Source: Isoperla grammatica (Eukaryota; Arthropoda; Insecta; Plecoptera; Perlodidae). Taken from it: a stretch of 64,000 nt of DNA. The notes under the pieces are model-generated. The model saw only the letters and a list, made by a program, of their open reading frames with translations, did no database searches and was not told the DNA's origin. The stretch lies in NCBI GenBank assembly GCA_945910005.1, contig OX246738.1, forward strand, positions 26,340,303-26,404,302. Reading direction: 5' to 3'. Made by a program: the position numbers and the translations under genes. Shown here piece by piece: positions 13,075 through 40,317 of this stretch (position 1 is the stretch's first letter; each line of letters opens with the position of its first letter).

Positions 13075-14434
13075 ATATAATTTTAGTCCAGTACCGAAGG
13101 ACTCGTGCTAGGGCGATAAGAATGAAAATGTCAGGCATGGGAACTTTTGATAAAGAAAACATGCAATGGCGATCAAAAGATCGTCTTCGTCGTTTCAAGT
13201 GATTAGAGTGAGCCGGATGAACTGATCGCGAACTCCCGAGCTCGTAACGTTTTGGTTGGTTTTGGTATGGACGTGTTGAATGGCGAGCTCCAACATTTGT
13301 GCTCGCAGCTATATAGATTTACAGCTTCATTCACAAAGATTTGCCGACGCAAACTTAGCGTTCATTAAAAATGACATACAATTATTGCTGGTGCAGATAA
13401 ACTTGCGGAAATCTCGATGAATTTTTAGCTATTTGCGGGATAATCGATTGAGCCGCAAATTTACGGAGCTCCCACAAATATTTGCGCCTGCAAATCGTTT
13501 TGTGCATAGAGGCTGTGTAACTATTGTTGTAGTTATTTATACTTTGTTTCTCTCATATGTTCCAAGTACTATCTGGCATACATAAATCAGTAAGTAATTG
13601 TAAAATATGAAAGGTGTGTATGTGTTATACGTTCCATATTATTCACGACTATTCCTTATCTCTGTCTCCTTGAAATAGGGTCGCCTCTCGCCTTTGAAGG
13701 TCTGTGTCTATATCCACAATGAAGGGTGAGACTCACCGCCACCTAAATCATTTCATGTTCGTACCCGGACAAGTGGGTAGTTACCACTGCTCCCATACAC
13801 GTTGAGACATCTTTGAGACTTCAATCCTGATCGACTCCAAAATGAAGTAGTAATCTGAACGCTTAGGCCCACTCATAAAATGTTAATGGCAACGTATAGT
13901 CGCAATCGTGGCCATCTCGGTGCAAATGTGTGAATAATATGTGCCCTGTGGCTTCTATACCTTATAGTTTACACGGTATCTTGTCGGCATTATCTCAATT
14001 TGAATGTATCGTTCATCGTAAACGAGAAACGTAGCTTGTAATATATTTATATATGTATGATAGAGTTGTTTGCTTATTCGGTACACAAGAACTAACTAAC
14101 TTACATCACAGAATGCTATTGAGGAAGATATAATGGTTACTCTTCACTATGTGAGCCGTCACACACTGTATTGTCTCTTCAAAATGTTGGCTGTGATCGT
14201 GTCGAAGAAATCGTCAAAATATCATGAAAAGAATCTACATGAATACAACAAAAATGTTTGTACATTTTAAACGGGAATCAAACTAAGTATAAATGTCATG
14301 TTTAATATCCATATTACAAAAAGAAAAAAACACAAATCTAGATTTCGTAATTCTGACACAACTCTTTTCTTTTATTTTTACTGCATGAATTAGACCCCTT
14401 GTAACTATAATAATTATTTTGTGGCTTACACAAT
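13075..14434. other. Intergenic, nothing recognised
   Basis: No supported gene, RNA or repeat structure was found in this 1.4 kb. Confidence 0.35.
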
Positions 14435-14668
14435 CGAACGAGGTGGCTCAGCGGTAATACGCGAGACTCAATTCGGGAGGTCGCCGGTTCGATACCGGCG
14501 ACCGGCAGTCCTGACTGAAGGTTTTTGGTACTTCCCACTAAGCGATGCTAGAATTGTGTCATGTTGACAGCCCTCGGACATTTCTTCTCAACTATTCCAA
14601 GAACCATAATCTTAATTAGTCACCTGAAGAGGGACATGAAACTCCACGGTTTGGTTTCCTACGAAAAA
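14435..14668 (+). mobile_element. tRNA-derived SINE, copy B (best preserved)
   Basis: The tRNA-like head has an A box (TGGCTCAGCGG) and a B box (GGTTCGATACC) in the right order and spacing. A body follows with 'ttgacagccctcggacatt', 'ctattccaagaacc' and 'cacctgaagagggacat'. It ends at 'ggtttcctacg', followed by A/T and a 260-bp (ATT)n tract. Copies A and C share the same body and end point. This is the reference copy for the family in this window. Confidence 0.88.
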
Positions 14669-14928
<260 letters not shown>

Positions 14929-15480
14929 TGACTTACCAACATCCATAAAAAAATATTCGTAAACGATTGATACAATTTTACTGACTTTAATGAAGAAAAT
15001 GTATTGTTATGAAGACATAATATAACACTATTCGCATTATGGCTCTCGTAGCTATCTTTCACACAGAGCATTTAAATAAACATTGCGTTGCCAATCAATT
15101 TCAAGCGTCAAGTGGCCCGTGCAATTAATCTAACAGGTTGATAACCACTGTTGTATAGTGGACTGACCGTCCTGATACGGAAAACATTGCTCAGAATACG
15201 ATGCATTCGAACACGGATTTAAATTAATATATTCGAATCTCACAAGAAATAAATACCACAGTGCAGACACGATTCTTGACACTAATCTATTGGTGAAGAC
15301 ATAATGCCAGAAACCTGAGCCAGATGCTCCAGATGCGCGGGATTTCAGGATTTGGCATTATACGAAGAATATTGATGATCACTTAATCTGAGCATTGATT
15401 AAACCAACCGACATTGCAGTAGAATCCGCCTCACGCAAGAACGCCATCACTGCTGCGGCATATCAGCCTGCGCTGAGTAT

Positions 15481-15525
15481 TCTTTGGAATAGTTGGGAAG
15501 GAGAAGCAGGAGCGTTCGCCTTCAA
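15481..15525 (-). mobile_element. SINE fragment, copy E
   Basis: The string 'ttggaatagttgggaaggag' matches the body of the minus-strand SINE copy at 40318-40568. Only this part is recognisable. Confidence 0.45.
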
Positions 15526-16213
15526 CTGATAAACCTTAGAGAACTAATGCAATATATTATTAATAACAATATTATTATTTTTATAACGAATATGATTGTA
15601 CAGTGGAGATTAGTCACGATCTTATAGGTATTTTAGACGGAGGTTACCATGATTGTTTGAAGCACGTAGCGCAGCACATAGCGGGGGGGGGGGGGGGGGG
15701 GGCAAGTCGAAACCAAACTATCCGTTTGTGTTCGTCTGGAGGTCTGGGGGCTTTTAAATGATTTAACGAAGTAAAAGACAACTTTTTGGGGATGTTATCT
15801 TAAAAACTCAAAATCTCTTTGGAGACCCTCCCCCCACCAAAATTGACCACCCACGAGAGCTTTCTTCCAACCAAATGATGTGGTATTTATATTTAAACTA
15901 AAGAATGATTATTTGCCAGCATATTTTAATGAACGTAGCCATATATCATTCCTAAGGTAAATTAATAATTTTAATGTCAAACATGCAAATAAAGTTACAA
16001 CACAACGACCATATTTTATGCTTGATTAAAAATGTTTGACAAATTTCCCAGACATATAAAAAATATTAAAATACAAATTCGAAAATTTAAGTCTGATGTT
16101 ATAAACTATATATTTGAACATACAGAAGAATTGCCAATTGGGTATATTAATGCAATGTAATAGGTTATAACTGTATTTATTTAAATGTACGGCAATGGTG
16201 AGACTAAAAACAC
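15526..16213. other. Intergenic with a 20-nt G tract
   Basis: Nothing coding was recognised. Positions 15683-15702 are a run of 20 G. Confidence 0.4.
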
Positions 16214-16251
16214 AATCTTTATCTTTATCTTTATCTTTATCTTTATCTTTA
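16214..16251 (+). repeat. (CTTTAT)n short tandem repeat
   Basis: About six copies of a CTTTAT hexamer. The Lys-Asp run on the minus strand is a by-product. Confidence 0.9.
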
Positions 16252-17803
16252 TCCACATTGATGGTTTTCTTACTAAAGACAAGGTCTACGCGTATAGTCT
16301 CAGACTATGATACGCCATGTGTGTTTAGCTGTCAGCTTGCTCTGAATGAGCCAACAATCCACTTAACCACACAATTAACTAGAGGATTTATATGCAAATG
16401 TATTCTTTTACGAGTGCATGGATATTGAACCCACTTGTTTAACTGCGTCACCAATGTCTATAAAACTGGTGAATCGAAATGTAAAAAACACGTTCGTTTC
16501 TTTATGCACCACGTCACATTCAGATAGGGTTTTTGGTTTCAAATATCGGGCGTTCCTCATTGTTTAAGTCAGTTAAAGAAGTTTTGTTGGGTGTAGCTTA
16601 ACCCTAAAGCTGCATATGTTTGTTTAAAAAAACGCAAATTTGCATAATAGTTAGGCCCCAATAATCCTAGCGTTCAGCTGTCAAGAATTCCATGTAATTC
16701 GATGTAATTCGAGCTTATAATTCAAATACAAGTTTGTCAATGCGAGTGCAAGTAACGAATTAAACTAAAAAATATGTTTTTGGGTGTTATATTTTTTCAA
16801 GTTTAATATATGTTTGTTAATCGATAATCTTGTCATGGTGTCAGTTAGTATTGGGAGATACTGAACTCTTAAATCACATATTTATTCAGTGGTGGCATCG
16901 AGGGAAGCTCAGGTTCTACTGATATCAGTAACGTCAATACAAAAAATCACCTAAACAAAATAATCACCAATCATACATATATTATCCTCTCAGTAGAAAT
17001 GCATTATTGTGTGTCGCCACATGAAAACCATTCCTGAGACTTCTGCATCATAACGAACGCAAATCTAGATATACTTTATTCTGTAAAACGTCTGACGTTG
17101 TTTCGAATGTTACTTGGCCGGTCCAACGTTTCCTAATTTAGTAAATAGAGCTCTTGCAAAATATTTTCAGTTCAGCACAATGATTGCTAAATGATTTATT
17201 TAGAATACGAATAATTAAATTTTTTCATTTCATGTCTCAAAGTGTATGATGTCTTGTAACGCAGCGTTAGGAAAGAATGCCAAAATGTTCTGGTCAGGCA
17301 AATCATCGTATTATACGATGTAGAATAAATGTGAAATTTTAATGGATTGCAATGTAATTAAATTCGTCAGTTAATATTTGATGTTTCACGACGTACTCGA
17401 GGGTTGAAGGTCATATTATGACGTCGGCCGAATCAGATCCATTCCACATCGCCAAGGTCGTCATATAGGGGACATCAAATTAAGGGGAGTAGGTTGCGTT
17501 TGGATCGCAAAGAGGGCTGTTGAGTGTGAAGGAGAAGTATGAAGAATGTATGAAAGGGAAAATGATGGAGAACATGTGAGATTAATTTAATGAAATGGCA
17601 GATGCACGAAAGCCCTCCAGTGGGCACCGGTCACCACGGGAAGGGACCCACCTCGACTGGTGCAAGCAGTTCTAATATGTTTACTCTTTCGCATCTAAAA
17701 CTTACCAAACAAATCCAATAGATGAATGAAGGCACGAATCTAGTGAGGTCGTCTTTACCCAGAAGAATAACAACAACGTTTGCAGACAAACCCCTGTATG
17801 CCT
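16252..17803. other. Intergenic, nothing recognised
   Basis: About 1.5 kb of AT-rich DNA without a supported gene. Confidence 0.35.
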
Positions 17804-18166
17804 CAATGGCGTACCCAAGGGTGGAGGGGGGTTATGGGGTTCAAACCCCCCATGCCAAAAAAATTCACGGAGAAAATAACGAAAAGGTGGGAAGAGGAAA
17901 CATTAATTTTTGTACTTAAATGATAATATTAAATGTACCTATTTAATTTAATTTGCAATCATTCATGCATTCTCTTAAACATACTTTATGACATTGTCCG
18001 AATCTGAAACGTGTTTACAGGCATTTAAACGTCATATATGAAGAAGGAAATTCGCCTTCGATGAATGGCCTCCGGCAGGTGAGGCTTTTGCCCCAGACCC
18101 CTACCTGCTTGGCATATTCGATTCGCCCCCCTCCACCACCATTGTATATTCCTGGATACGCCACTG
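17804..18166. mobile_element. Non-autonomous hAT-like element (~363 bp)
   Basis: The ends are inverted: the left reads CAATGGCGTACCCAAG and the right, inverted, reads CAGTGGCGTATCCAGG, the typical CAGTGGCG start of many hAT elements. The sequence just inside is G-rich at the left and C-rich at the right, continuing the inverted repeat. ATGCCT directly precedes the left end and lies one base beyond the right end, an imperfect remnant of a target duplication. No transposase frame is present. Confidence 0.65.
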
Positions 18167-18700
18167 GATGCCTAATGCCTTCTTCTTTTACCATGCCCCC
18201 TAAAAAAATATAATTATTCCCATTTCAACACTTTTCAAATACCTCAAGGTGCATCAGGACCTGCGTTGAAAGCGCGTTGATATTTATTCAGTAGCAACTA
18301 CGCCTCCGCACTAAGTGATTTATTAAGCTAGCTTGTGTTAATATGCAGGAAACCTGATAATATGCGCTCGTCTTGAGATTGTTTGATCAGATTCACAAAT
18401 TGTCTTGTTAATTGCCTGAAGCCTACGCTACACCTGTATTGCGTGACACCCAAACCTCACGAGGCGTCAGCTCAAGGAGGTGCCTCGGGTGTGACAGGTG
18501 TGACAGGTGTGCGTGGGGGTGAAACGAATGTTCGTTTATTTATGTTTTCGTGTAGGTCGTTTACATTTGCTTTGTGTGAGTGTTTCTGTGTGTGTAATTT
18601 TCATTTGAATGATGAATAATGAAGCGAGGCGAAGTTGCATTTCTCCAGAACCGTATTGAAAAGCTATAGCCACAACTGATCTCTATTCTCCAAACACGGT
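18167..18700. other. Intergenic, nothing recognised
   Basis: No supported gene. The open frame 18383-18619 (+) includes a short direct repeat (GTGACAGGTGTGACAGGTGT) and has no recognisable domain. Confidence 0.35.
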
Positions 18701-18801
18701 ATCTACTGCCTATAGCTCTTACTCTTTACAACAAGCTACCTAACAAATTAATCTCTCCGTCAATTCCCTTATGCAAATTTGAAAATTTTCTCATTTCTAG
18801 G
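18701..18801 (+). pseudogene. LINE C-terminal relic
   Basis: One frame translates through LYNKLPNKLISP and KFENFLIS. This resembles the 'WNSLP...L.FK..L...L' tail found after the reverse transcriptase domain of many LINEs, and it ends at a stop codon. The stretch is only about 30 codons, so this is family resemblance rather than a firm assignment. Confidence 0.4.
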
Positions 18802-19051
18802 TAATACTATTCTTTCTCCACAAATTCCTCTCAGCATCATTGATATAAATGTATCTCTCGTCATATTATGTATTCTGGGGATAAATTATTTATTTTTACG
18901 TTATTTATTTTTACGTTGTTTCTATATTTCTTTGTCTGTTCTCTGACATGTCTGCTGGTCTTTTTTGTTTCTATCACTGATGTGTAGGCCCTACCACTAT
19001 ACTTCCCATCTTGTACATGCTCATCTTGTATTATGGTTCCACGTGCGAAAT

Positions 19052-19053
19052 TA

Positions 19054-19101
<48 letters not shown>
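19052..19101 (+). repeat. (TC)n microsatellite
   Basis: An uninterrupted TC dinucleotide repeat. Confidence 0.95.
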
Positions 19102-19103
<2 letters not shown>

Positions 19104-19199
19104 TCTCTTATGTGGAATGCTATACCGGTAGAGATCAGGGATACTTTTCAAAACAACTACGTGTATTCATTATATGTTTCGAAAAATAAGGATGATTAA
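19104..19199 (+). pseudogene. LINE C-terminal relic
   Basis: The frame reads LMWNAIPVEIRDTFQNN, then YSLYVSKNK and a stop. 'WN-x-IP-x-x-IR' followed by a short basic helix is the usual last ~30 residues of many LINE ORF2 proteins. It directly follows a (TC)n tract and precedes a LINE-like 3' end at 19480, so all may belong to one degenerate element. Confidence 0.5.
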
Positions 19200-19479
19200 T
19201 TTTTTGTTTTTATATTGATTCTATGTACCCGGTATTTCTACATTTTCTTTTTTCCTACGTATACGCATCTGTATTTGTGAGGACTTGCCAGATAAATGGA
19301 GTTATATAGTATTTACTTAATGTTCTAACCTTTGAATTAGTGTATGAATGAATGGGATGGATGAATGGCTATTTCTTAGCATTATCAACTTGATTTAGCT
19401 TAGTTATGGATATTTAAATGCGATTCTAACTGAAATTGTATTTTTCTTAGTTTTACCACAATGTATCAACATAACGGTT

Positions 19480-19542
19480 GGATGGAAGAAAAGGCTTAAC
19501 TGGCCTTAATCCCGCCCAAAATAAAGTCCTTAATCAAATAAG
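19480..19542 (+). mobile_element. LINE-like 3' end
   Basis: The words 'aaggcttaactggcctta', 'atcccgcccaaaataaag' and 'tccttaatc' run into a (TCAA)n tail. A related end lies in reverse at 41403-41460, with 'ggtattaatcccgtcttta' running into a simple tail. A shared 3' end followed by different simple tails is typical of LINE 3' termini. Confidence 0.6.
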
Positions 19543-19673
<131 letters not shown>

Positions 19674-20689
19674 CTCTGGAGCTTTATGTAAATGTGGTTC
19701 TATATAATATACATCAACAAAGATTACGACTTCACTTCACAAATCAATAAGCAGTAGTATTTATGGATCTGTTTTTCATACTTGATAGTGTTGACTCTTA
19801 TCTGATTAGACTTGATAAAACTTCGAAAATGCCCAAAAACGTGAAGTACCACGATACAATAACCCACAGCCAGTATAATAGCTGGTGAAGCTAAATAAAC
19901 ACAATCTTATCTTATGTTATCTTAGTAGTGTTATTTATTATCTGTGCCCACAGCTTATTCAGGACTCGCCAATCGGTATAGTAACCCCAAACGAGAGTCT
20001 TCACGTGACGTCACAACGACCATAATGGAAGGAAAAACGACTGTTGACATTGAGCTTTTGACAGGAAGTAAATAATTATATCGACCATGAAATATTGTAG
20101 CTTTGACTCGTACATCCGTCAAAAAAGTTTACGAAAGTCTTTACTAAATTGCGCCATTGTGAACCAGAAAAAGAGTGGCCATGACAAAAAAAACATTTCT
20201 ACAATGAATTGCCAATTGAATGTAAACAAAAACATGGCGTGTTGGTACTCAATATCAAGGTCTACTGGATTTACTCCTAGCGGAGTAATTGCGAAGCGCA
20301 AAGTAAGGTCATTGAATGAGATCCAAAATCGCCATTTTGGATCCAACTACAAAAATCGCATTATTATGTAAATAATCCTCACCAATAATGTGAACTTTTA
20401 CGCGCAAAGTATTTCCTTTGAAAATATATATAGAATGTGAAGACAAAATCTCATTACAGATTGTTATTTTGCCTTTTTGGCCCATAATTTGTTTTGACAG
20501 ATCAATTCATTTGTTTTTCTGAATGATTCTCCCATTTGAATAACGTGATTTTAACATTATGGAAATAGGTTAGATGACCTTACTTCGCGCGCGCTACAAG
20601 CGATCTAGTGAACCTTGCTCAATATGACCGCCATGTTTTGTACCTGCGTTGCGGTATGCAGGCGGGTAGACCTCTCGTGACGTGTCGGC
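19674..20689. other. Intergenic; short palindromes only
   Basis: No supported gene. A perfect 10-bp palindrome arm pair (GATCCAAAAT / ATTTTGGATC, 4-nt loop) lies at about 20320-20343. The words AAGTAAGGTCAT near 20300 and its inverse near 20576 may be ends of a small decayed element. Confidence 0.35.
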
Positions 20690-21980
20690 GGGGCGTCCTC
20701 CGATGCCCCACTCTCCGATACCCCACCAATCTTTTTAGTCTCCGATACCCCACTACCTGAAGCCCCATCTACCTGCGCACTTACCTGCTCAAGAAGCCCA
20801 TGCTACACCACGTAAAATAAGCACACGCGGTAAATTAAAATATTATAAAATGCATTCTCTAGTGAACAGTCGTGTTTCGTGTTTAAACTAGCCTGTATTA
20901 TTAAAGGGGATATTCCCCCCCCCCCCCAATATAATACTACCCTAAATGATACTTTAAACAATTATACATTGAATATGTATTTTTTAAATGTACTTTTATG
21001 TAATCGTTTGTAACTCAGTTTTTTAACTGAATAAGATAGACGTTAAATAAAGAAATTAAAAATAATTAAATACAATCCTGAACTTTGCAAAAATTTGCGC
21101 CATAATATTCCACTCAAAGCGTAGATGATTTACTCAAAAGGTGGCCGAGTATGCCAATGACAGCCAATATTTTTGGGGACCAAAATCTTTCACGGTAAAT
21201 GGACATAATAGATCGTCCCATGTTATTTCTTATGAAATATTTTTACCAAGTTTGGAAACTGTTCTCACCTGTGCTGTAAATACCAACAGCTGACTCAAAA
21301 TAATGATGCACGCACGTTGTGTGTCGAGGAATAAGGGGATCGAGGGGGGGGGGGTCAGTGGGTCAAAACGCCTTGAGTGGGGTGAACTAGGAACAAGAAG
21401 TTATAGGTTTGTATTGCAATTACTCGGTTTTAAATGCAAAAGTAGTTTATTTAATGTAATAATGTTATACAAAATACAATTAACTAAAATGCTATACACT
21501 AATAATACTATAATAGTGAGTCAGAATCAAGGATATTAATTTATCCCGTTGGGTTTTAAACTTGGGTTTTACTACAGTTGTTTATAAAAAGCCAAAACAT
21601 TATATTTTCCTGTCAAATAGCTCTGCTAAACGAACTAGTTCCAATAATATTTATTATAACATAGACAAGACTCAACAAAGATTGAATAATATACTTGAAT
21701 ACGGAGAGACTTGGGTGAAAAGTTAGTACTTATACACAATATTTAACTAAATTTACGTCTATACAGGCCAATAATCAGTTTGAGAAGACTTCAATCTTCA
21801 ATATACCATGTAGCTTTAACTATTTGAATTTACCGCCCAGTGAACGTGCGCTTAAAATGCGTGGTGTAGCACGGGCTTTAGAAAACCGGTAGAGCGGGTA
21901 GGTAGGGTATCGGAGAGTGGGGTATCGGAGACTAAAAAGGTTGGTGGGGCATCGGAGAGTGGGGCATCGGAGATGGCCCC
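20690..21980. mobile_element. Non-autonomous DNA transposon with 8-bp TSD (1291 bp)
   Basis: The element is bounded by a perfect 8-bp direct repeat, GTGTCGGC, at 20682-20689 and 21981-21988. Its inverted termini begin GGGGC and carry a tandem subterminal motif CTCCGATRCCCCA, which appears three or four times per end and probably serves as transposase binding sites. The inverted homology continues for roughly 170 bp to 'ctacaccacg'. An 8-bp duplication fits hAT, Merlin or P-type elements. No transposase is visible inside, so it moved in trans. Short C and G tracts lie inside at about 20919 and 21346. Confidence 0.88.
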
Positions 21981-21988
21981 GTGTCGGC

Positions 21989-23117
21989 CGGTCACGTGCT
22001 GCCACAGAGGCGCGCGATTATCTCGAGAACTAGGAGGCCGTTTTCGCTGCAGTTTTCTGCGATGTTTGTAATAACGAGATATCGTTAAAACAAAAATATG
22101 TTGTACAAAAGGTTGATTGGGCCTTTAACTGATATCTGCGTATAGTTATCACTTGCCATTGAATTGACTGGTTGAATAGCAATCAGCCAATATCAGGGAT
22201 ATGTCACCGTGACAACTTTCAGGTATAGCCCCCCTGGAATTCGGATCTTGTACCTAAACTAGTTATGCGGTGGACTCAGGACTGGGGAGTAATTTGTGTT
22301 GGAGGCTTCATTTTAGGTACTTCGAGATTGTCGTCAAAGTATTTTTCAATAGAGAACCCTGGACCTTGCCCACGTTGCCATATCAAATACCTGCGACGTG
22401 CGAGTGACCGCTACTGCAGTGAGTGTTGAATCATGGCAACGCTGCAGCATGGCACAGGTGTTTAACATTGGGGTGGCTATCCGACGCACTTCACTTATTC
22501 CGCATCAATGGAGAGCTGTACATAAAATGAAGTCTCCGACTTTATGAGGAAGATGTTCTAATAACACAATTTTCTAAAAGTTATGGCCCATTTCGCGCTG
22601 AAAGAAACACAAACAACGAGAATACCTGGATTCAAGGCTGAGACCAGCCTAGCTCCCCCCCCCCCCCCCCCGCCCCTGTATCACCCTGCAGACGTTCACA
22701 GGAAACGTGACATTGATTGGTTTGATGACCCTGGAGATTCATTCATATTCATTATACTTTCGTCCGTATTTATTATCTTGTGTAGCAGTGTATCATGATA
22801 ACACACGACACGGGGTAATATTTTTGATACTGTTCAATACAAATGTGATTACGTAGCTAAGAATGGGTATCACGTTATTGAAAAATTTGAAAAGATCAAA
22901 TAATGAATACGTTGCAGATTGCAAACAATGAAAGTAGATTCAATTCGCTGTATTCGCAACTTGACTGTGTAGTGTTTTTTCTTCTTGTGTTATGTTGTCT
23001 GTTTTGAATCAGAGCTATATCATTGAAATAATTCCATCTATGACGTAACTGGACACGTAGGCAGTAAATATTAGTTAGAAGGAAAGTGAAAATATTTCAA
23101 CCAGTAAGAACTCAGCG
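21989..23117. other. Upstream region of the lectin gene
   Basis: No gene recognised. It includes a C tract near 22658 and, in the last 150 bp, the presumed 5' leader of the lectin gene. No TATA box or initiator can be singled out, so the transcription start is not placed. Confidence 0.35.
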
Positions 23118-37224
<14,107 letters not shown>

Positions 37225-37516
37225 AGTACTTGATATACATTTATAACTAATCTGTAGTATTAACTAGTGCACCATGCTCTAGCAGAATATAGAGGAAAAT
37301 GGAAGTAATTTAAAACATGGTTTGCATCTAGATGTTTCTTTTAGCCAAGTCAAAATCACTACATAATACGCCAACCAAGCACAAGTTTTATGACATGTGG
37401 ATACCTCACCTATGCTTGATTTTCCTTATGATTGCTTCCTATACATGGATTATTTTCTTTAGCTTGTAAAAAAAAAAAAAAAAAAATTAATTAATTAATT
37501 AATTAATTAATAGGTA

Positions 37517-37522
37517 AATAAA
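37517..37522 (+). terminator. Candidate polyadenylation signal
   Basis: AATAAA, about 290 nt beyond the stop codon of exon 6b, within an A/T-rich stretch. It is the first canonical signal after either last exon. Confidence 0.5.
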
Positions 37523-37524
37523 TA

Positions 37525-38040
37525 TATTTAAAATTGTTCGTAATCAGGATTCTATGCGTTTACGATTTTATTAAATGCATATAACAACATGATTATTGTT
37601 TATTTGTTTTAATTAAGAAGTCACAATCGTAAAATTGTATTTTTTTATTATTGACTTGCGACTATTTTTAAAAATGTAACTAAAAGTACGACAGTCAAAA
37701 TAGACAAAGTGTAAACAACTTATCTGGTAGTATAATAAGAACTAAATGAAGTTTCAAGTATTGTTATCAGTACGGTATAGTTATTTTTATTACTAATTAT
37801 GGAATCACCAATAAATTTTCCTCCTCAGCACGTGTGTGCAACCACGCATAAGGCATGTTATTTGTGAAGGTCCTTCATCTTACTCTACCGCTCCTCATCT
37901 TCTCAAATATCAACAGCTATCTATATCATTACTTATTAGATACTAAGTAAAATAACAACAATAATGATTTCAATATTTGGAATATTTTAATTCAATTTAA
38001 GTCGTTGCAGAACCTTATCTATTACACCTTTTCAATTGTA
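37525..38040. other. Intergenic, nothing recognised
   Basis: AT-rich; no gene or RNA supported. Confidence 0.4.
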
Positions 38041-38075
38041 TCATTGGGTTTGAAATATTTTCAAACCCAATGATC
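38041..38075. repeat. Perfect 15-bp hairpin
   Basis: ATCATTGGGTTTGAA pairs perfectly with TTCAAACCCAATGAT across a 5-nt loop. No T-run terminator context or known RNA family. It may be the core of a small palindromic element. Confidence 0.75.
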
Positions 38076-38895
38076 CAACGTATCCATTGTCATGAGGTTT
38101 GACCAGAAGCTTATCATAATATGGACGATTGCACCCAACATCTTCCTGAAAACAATTCCGATCTATTGAGCGAACAAAGGTTATTTGTTGTGCACATTGG
38201 TTAGATAGATGCTTCATGGATACAAAGAAATTACGTATTCCTCTATAAACATTAGTTCAACTTAGTTATACTTAATATATTTCTCTGTGACCTTCAATAT
38301 AACTGTATTATAACATACTATGGGGTTCTACAGGTTTGGGCATGCTCATTGTTATTACAAGAAAGCGTGGTTTAATGATTGTTTTGTAATTTATTACGTT
38401 TCACAAAGCTTTAGTCACATCTATAAAAGGCGTTTGGATAATATCCCGTGTTATTTAAACGAAGCATCGATGTTGGCTTTCCATTGGGCAATTCATTAAC
38501 ATGCAAATGAGTGGATGGAATCATCAGGAACTACGTTTGACGTTATAATAATTAACCTCGATGTTGAGCTTGCAATACTCATCTTCATCATCTGAATGTA
38601 CTTGCCTACATATATAAATCAACAATAATATTATTATTATTATCAACATTATTCCGGGTCAATAAGTTTCTGCGTGTGACACATATATAAATCAATCAAG
38701 ATCAAAACCTGACAAGTCACATTTTGATGAAAGATTAGCTATTGGTATCACTGAATTCGGAATTTCAAGCACTAAAAGTTAACCAAACAGAAAAGTACGC
38801 TTTAACTATCATCGTTAGATGCAAACCTAGCCAAGTCAATCGGAGTCAATAATATTAATAATAATGATGATGATAATAACAATAATTTTAATACA
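38076..38895. other. Intergenic, nothing recognised
   Basis: No supported gene. Short AT-rich repeats only. Confidence 0.4.
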
Positions 38896-39006
<111 letters not shown>

Positions 39007-39099
39007 TCAACTATATTTGATTTATGTGTAATATAATAATCTTTGTGATATGTAAAATCTTTTTAAAATGTAATTATCTTTGTAATGTGTAAAATCTTT

Positions 39100-39207
39100 G
39101 TAATGTCATATTTTGTAATGTGTGGTTGCAGCACCTAAGAGGTGAGGATCACCTTTGGTGCTGTAGACTAATAATGTACCTGCCATCTGGTGATGTGATA
39201 AATAAAG
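39100..39207 (+). mobile_element. LINE 3' end
   Basis: The sequence 'gcagcacctaagaggtgagg' with 'ggtgctgtagactaataatg' and 'ctggtgatgtgataaataaa' ends in AATAAAGAT and runs straight into (AAT)n. A polyadenylation-like word followed by a simple A/T repeat is how many LINEs end. No coding part remains. Confidence 0.55.
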
Positions 39208-39441
<234 letters not shown>

Positions 39442-39615
39442 ATTAATATTTAATTCCACTTTGTATTTGTGATGTTGATTATCATGTGCTATCGTCTAGT
39501 ATCAACATGAAAAGCTATTGATTCTTGGCTATGTGCTGTAAAATTTACACTTCGCAGTAAATCTTCCCACTAACACTAATTTTGAAAAATTTGTAACAGT
39601 CTCGTGGGACGTATT

Positions 39616-39698
39616 TCATGCTTCGGCTTCTTCCTCACAGTATTCGCACTTGAAGCCGCACTTAGCCGTGTCGGCAGTTCCTCCTATGAGTAGGATTC
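39616..39698 (-). CDS. Possible terminal exon of a small Cys-rich protein
   Basis: On the minus strand a good acceptor (ttgtgttacag) precedes a frame reading ILLIGGTADTAKCGFKCEYC, then EEEA and a TGA stop, entered in phase 1. About 170 nt further on, an AATAAA-like word lies near 39445 (minus). The Cys spacing C-x3-C-x2-C and the acidic tail look protein-like, but the frame is only 27 codons. No matching upstream exon was found in 39.7-42 kb. It may continue beyond the satellite, or be chance. Confidence 0.3.
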
Positions 39699-40317
39699 CT
39701 GTAACACAAATAGAATAGAACCCTTGTTAAGCCATTATAGAGTGTTCTGGCTACACATTATTTACACCAAACACAACGTAAACACAACGTAAACACAATG
39801 AGGTTGTGTTTGGTTTAAGTAAGGCGTCTCCTCGACGTTGAGTTGTGAGAATTGTCTCCGTCATCATATTAACAGGTTCGTCTTTTGACCCGTTCTTGTT
39901 TATTGTATGTATTCACTGAATCGTTACTTTGTACAATATTGAGGGATATTGTCATGAGGAACTACGTATATATTTTGTGCTAAGTTGTGCAACGCACGCG
40001 GGAAAATATCTGCAGCCATGTTGGAAATATTTAGCCGAATTACAAAGATTGGTCAACGCACTTGAGCCAGAAATTAACGAAGTTAACCTCCAAGATCCAC
40101 CGTTCATTTCTGGCACAAATCCGTGGGCTACTCAGCTCACTATATTCTGTACTGCGTTGACTGTTGAATTCTGGCATTCGCCTTTTGTATGAAATAATGA
40201 CGGGCGACACACCTTTTAATTTGAATGACGTCGACCATCTTCATACCAATGTGATGACGCAAATAATTGAACGTATAACAATAACAAGTATTTAGTTACA
40301 TTTTGATAATAATTTCT
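39699..40317. other. Intergenic, doubtful ORF
   Basis: An 87-codon + strand frame at 39929-40192 and shorter minus frames overlap here. None shows a domain or splice support. A 12-bp word (aacacaacgtaa) is repeated near 39775. Confidence 0.35.
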
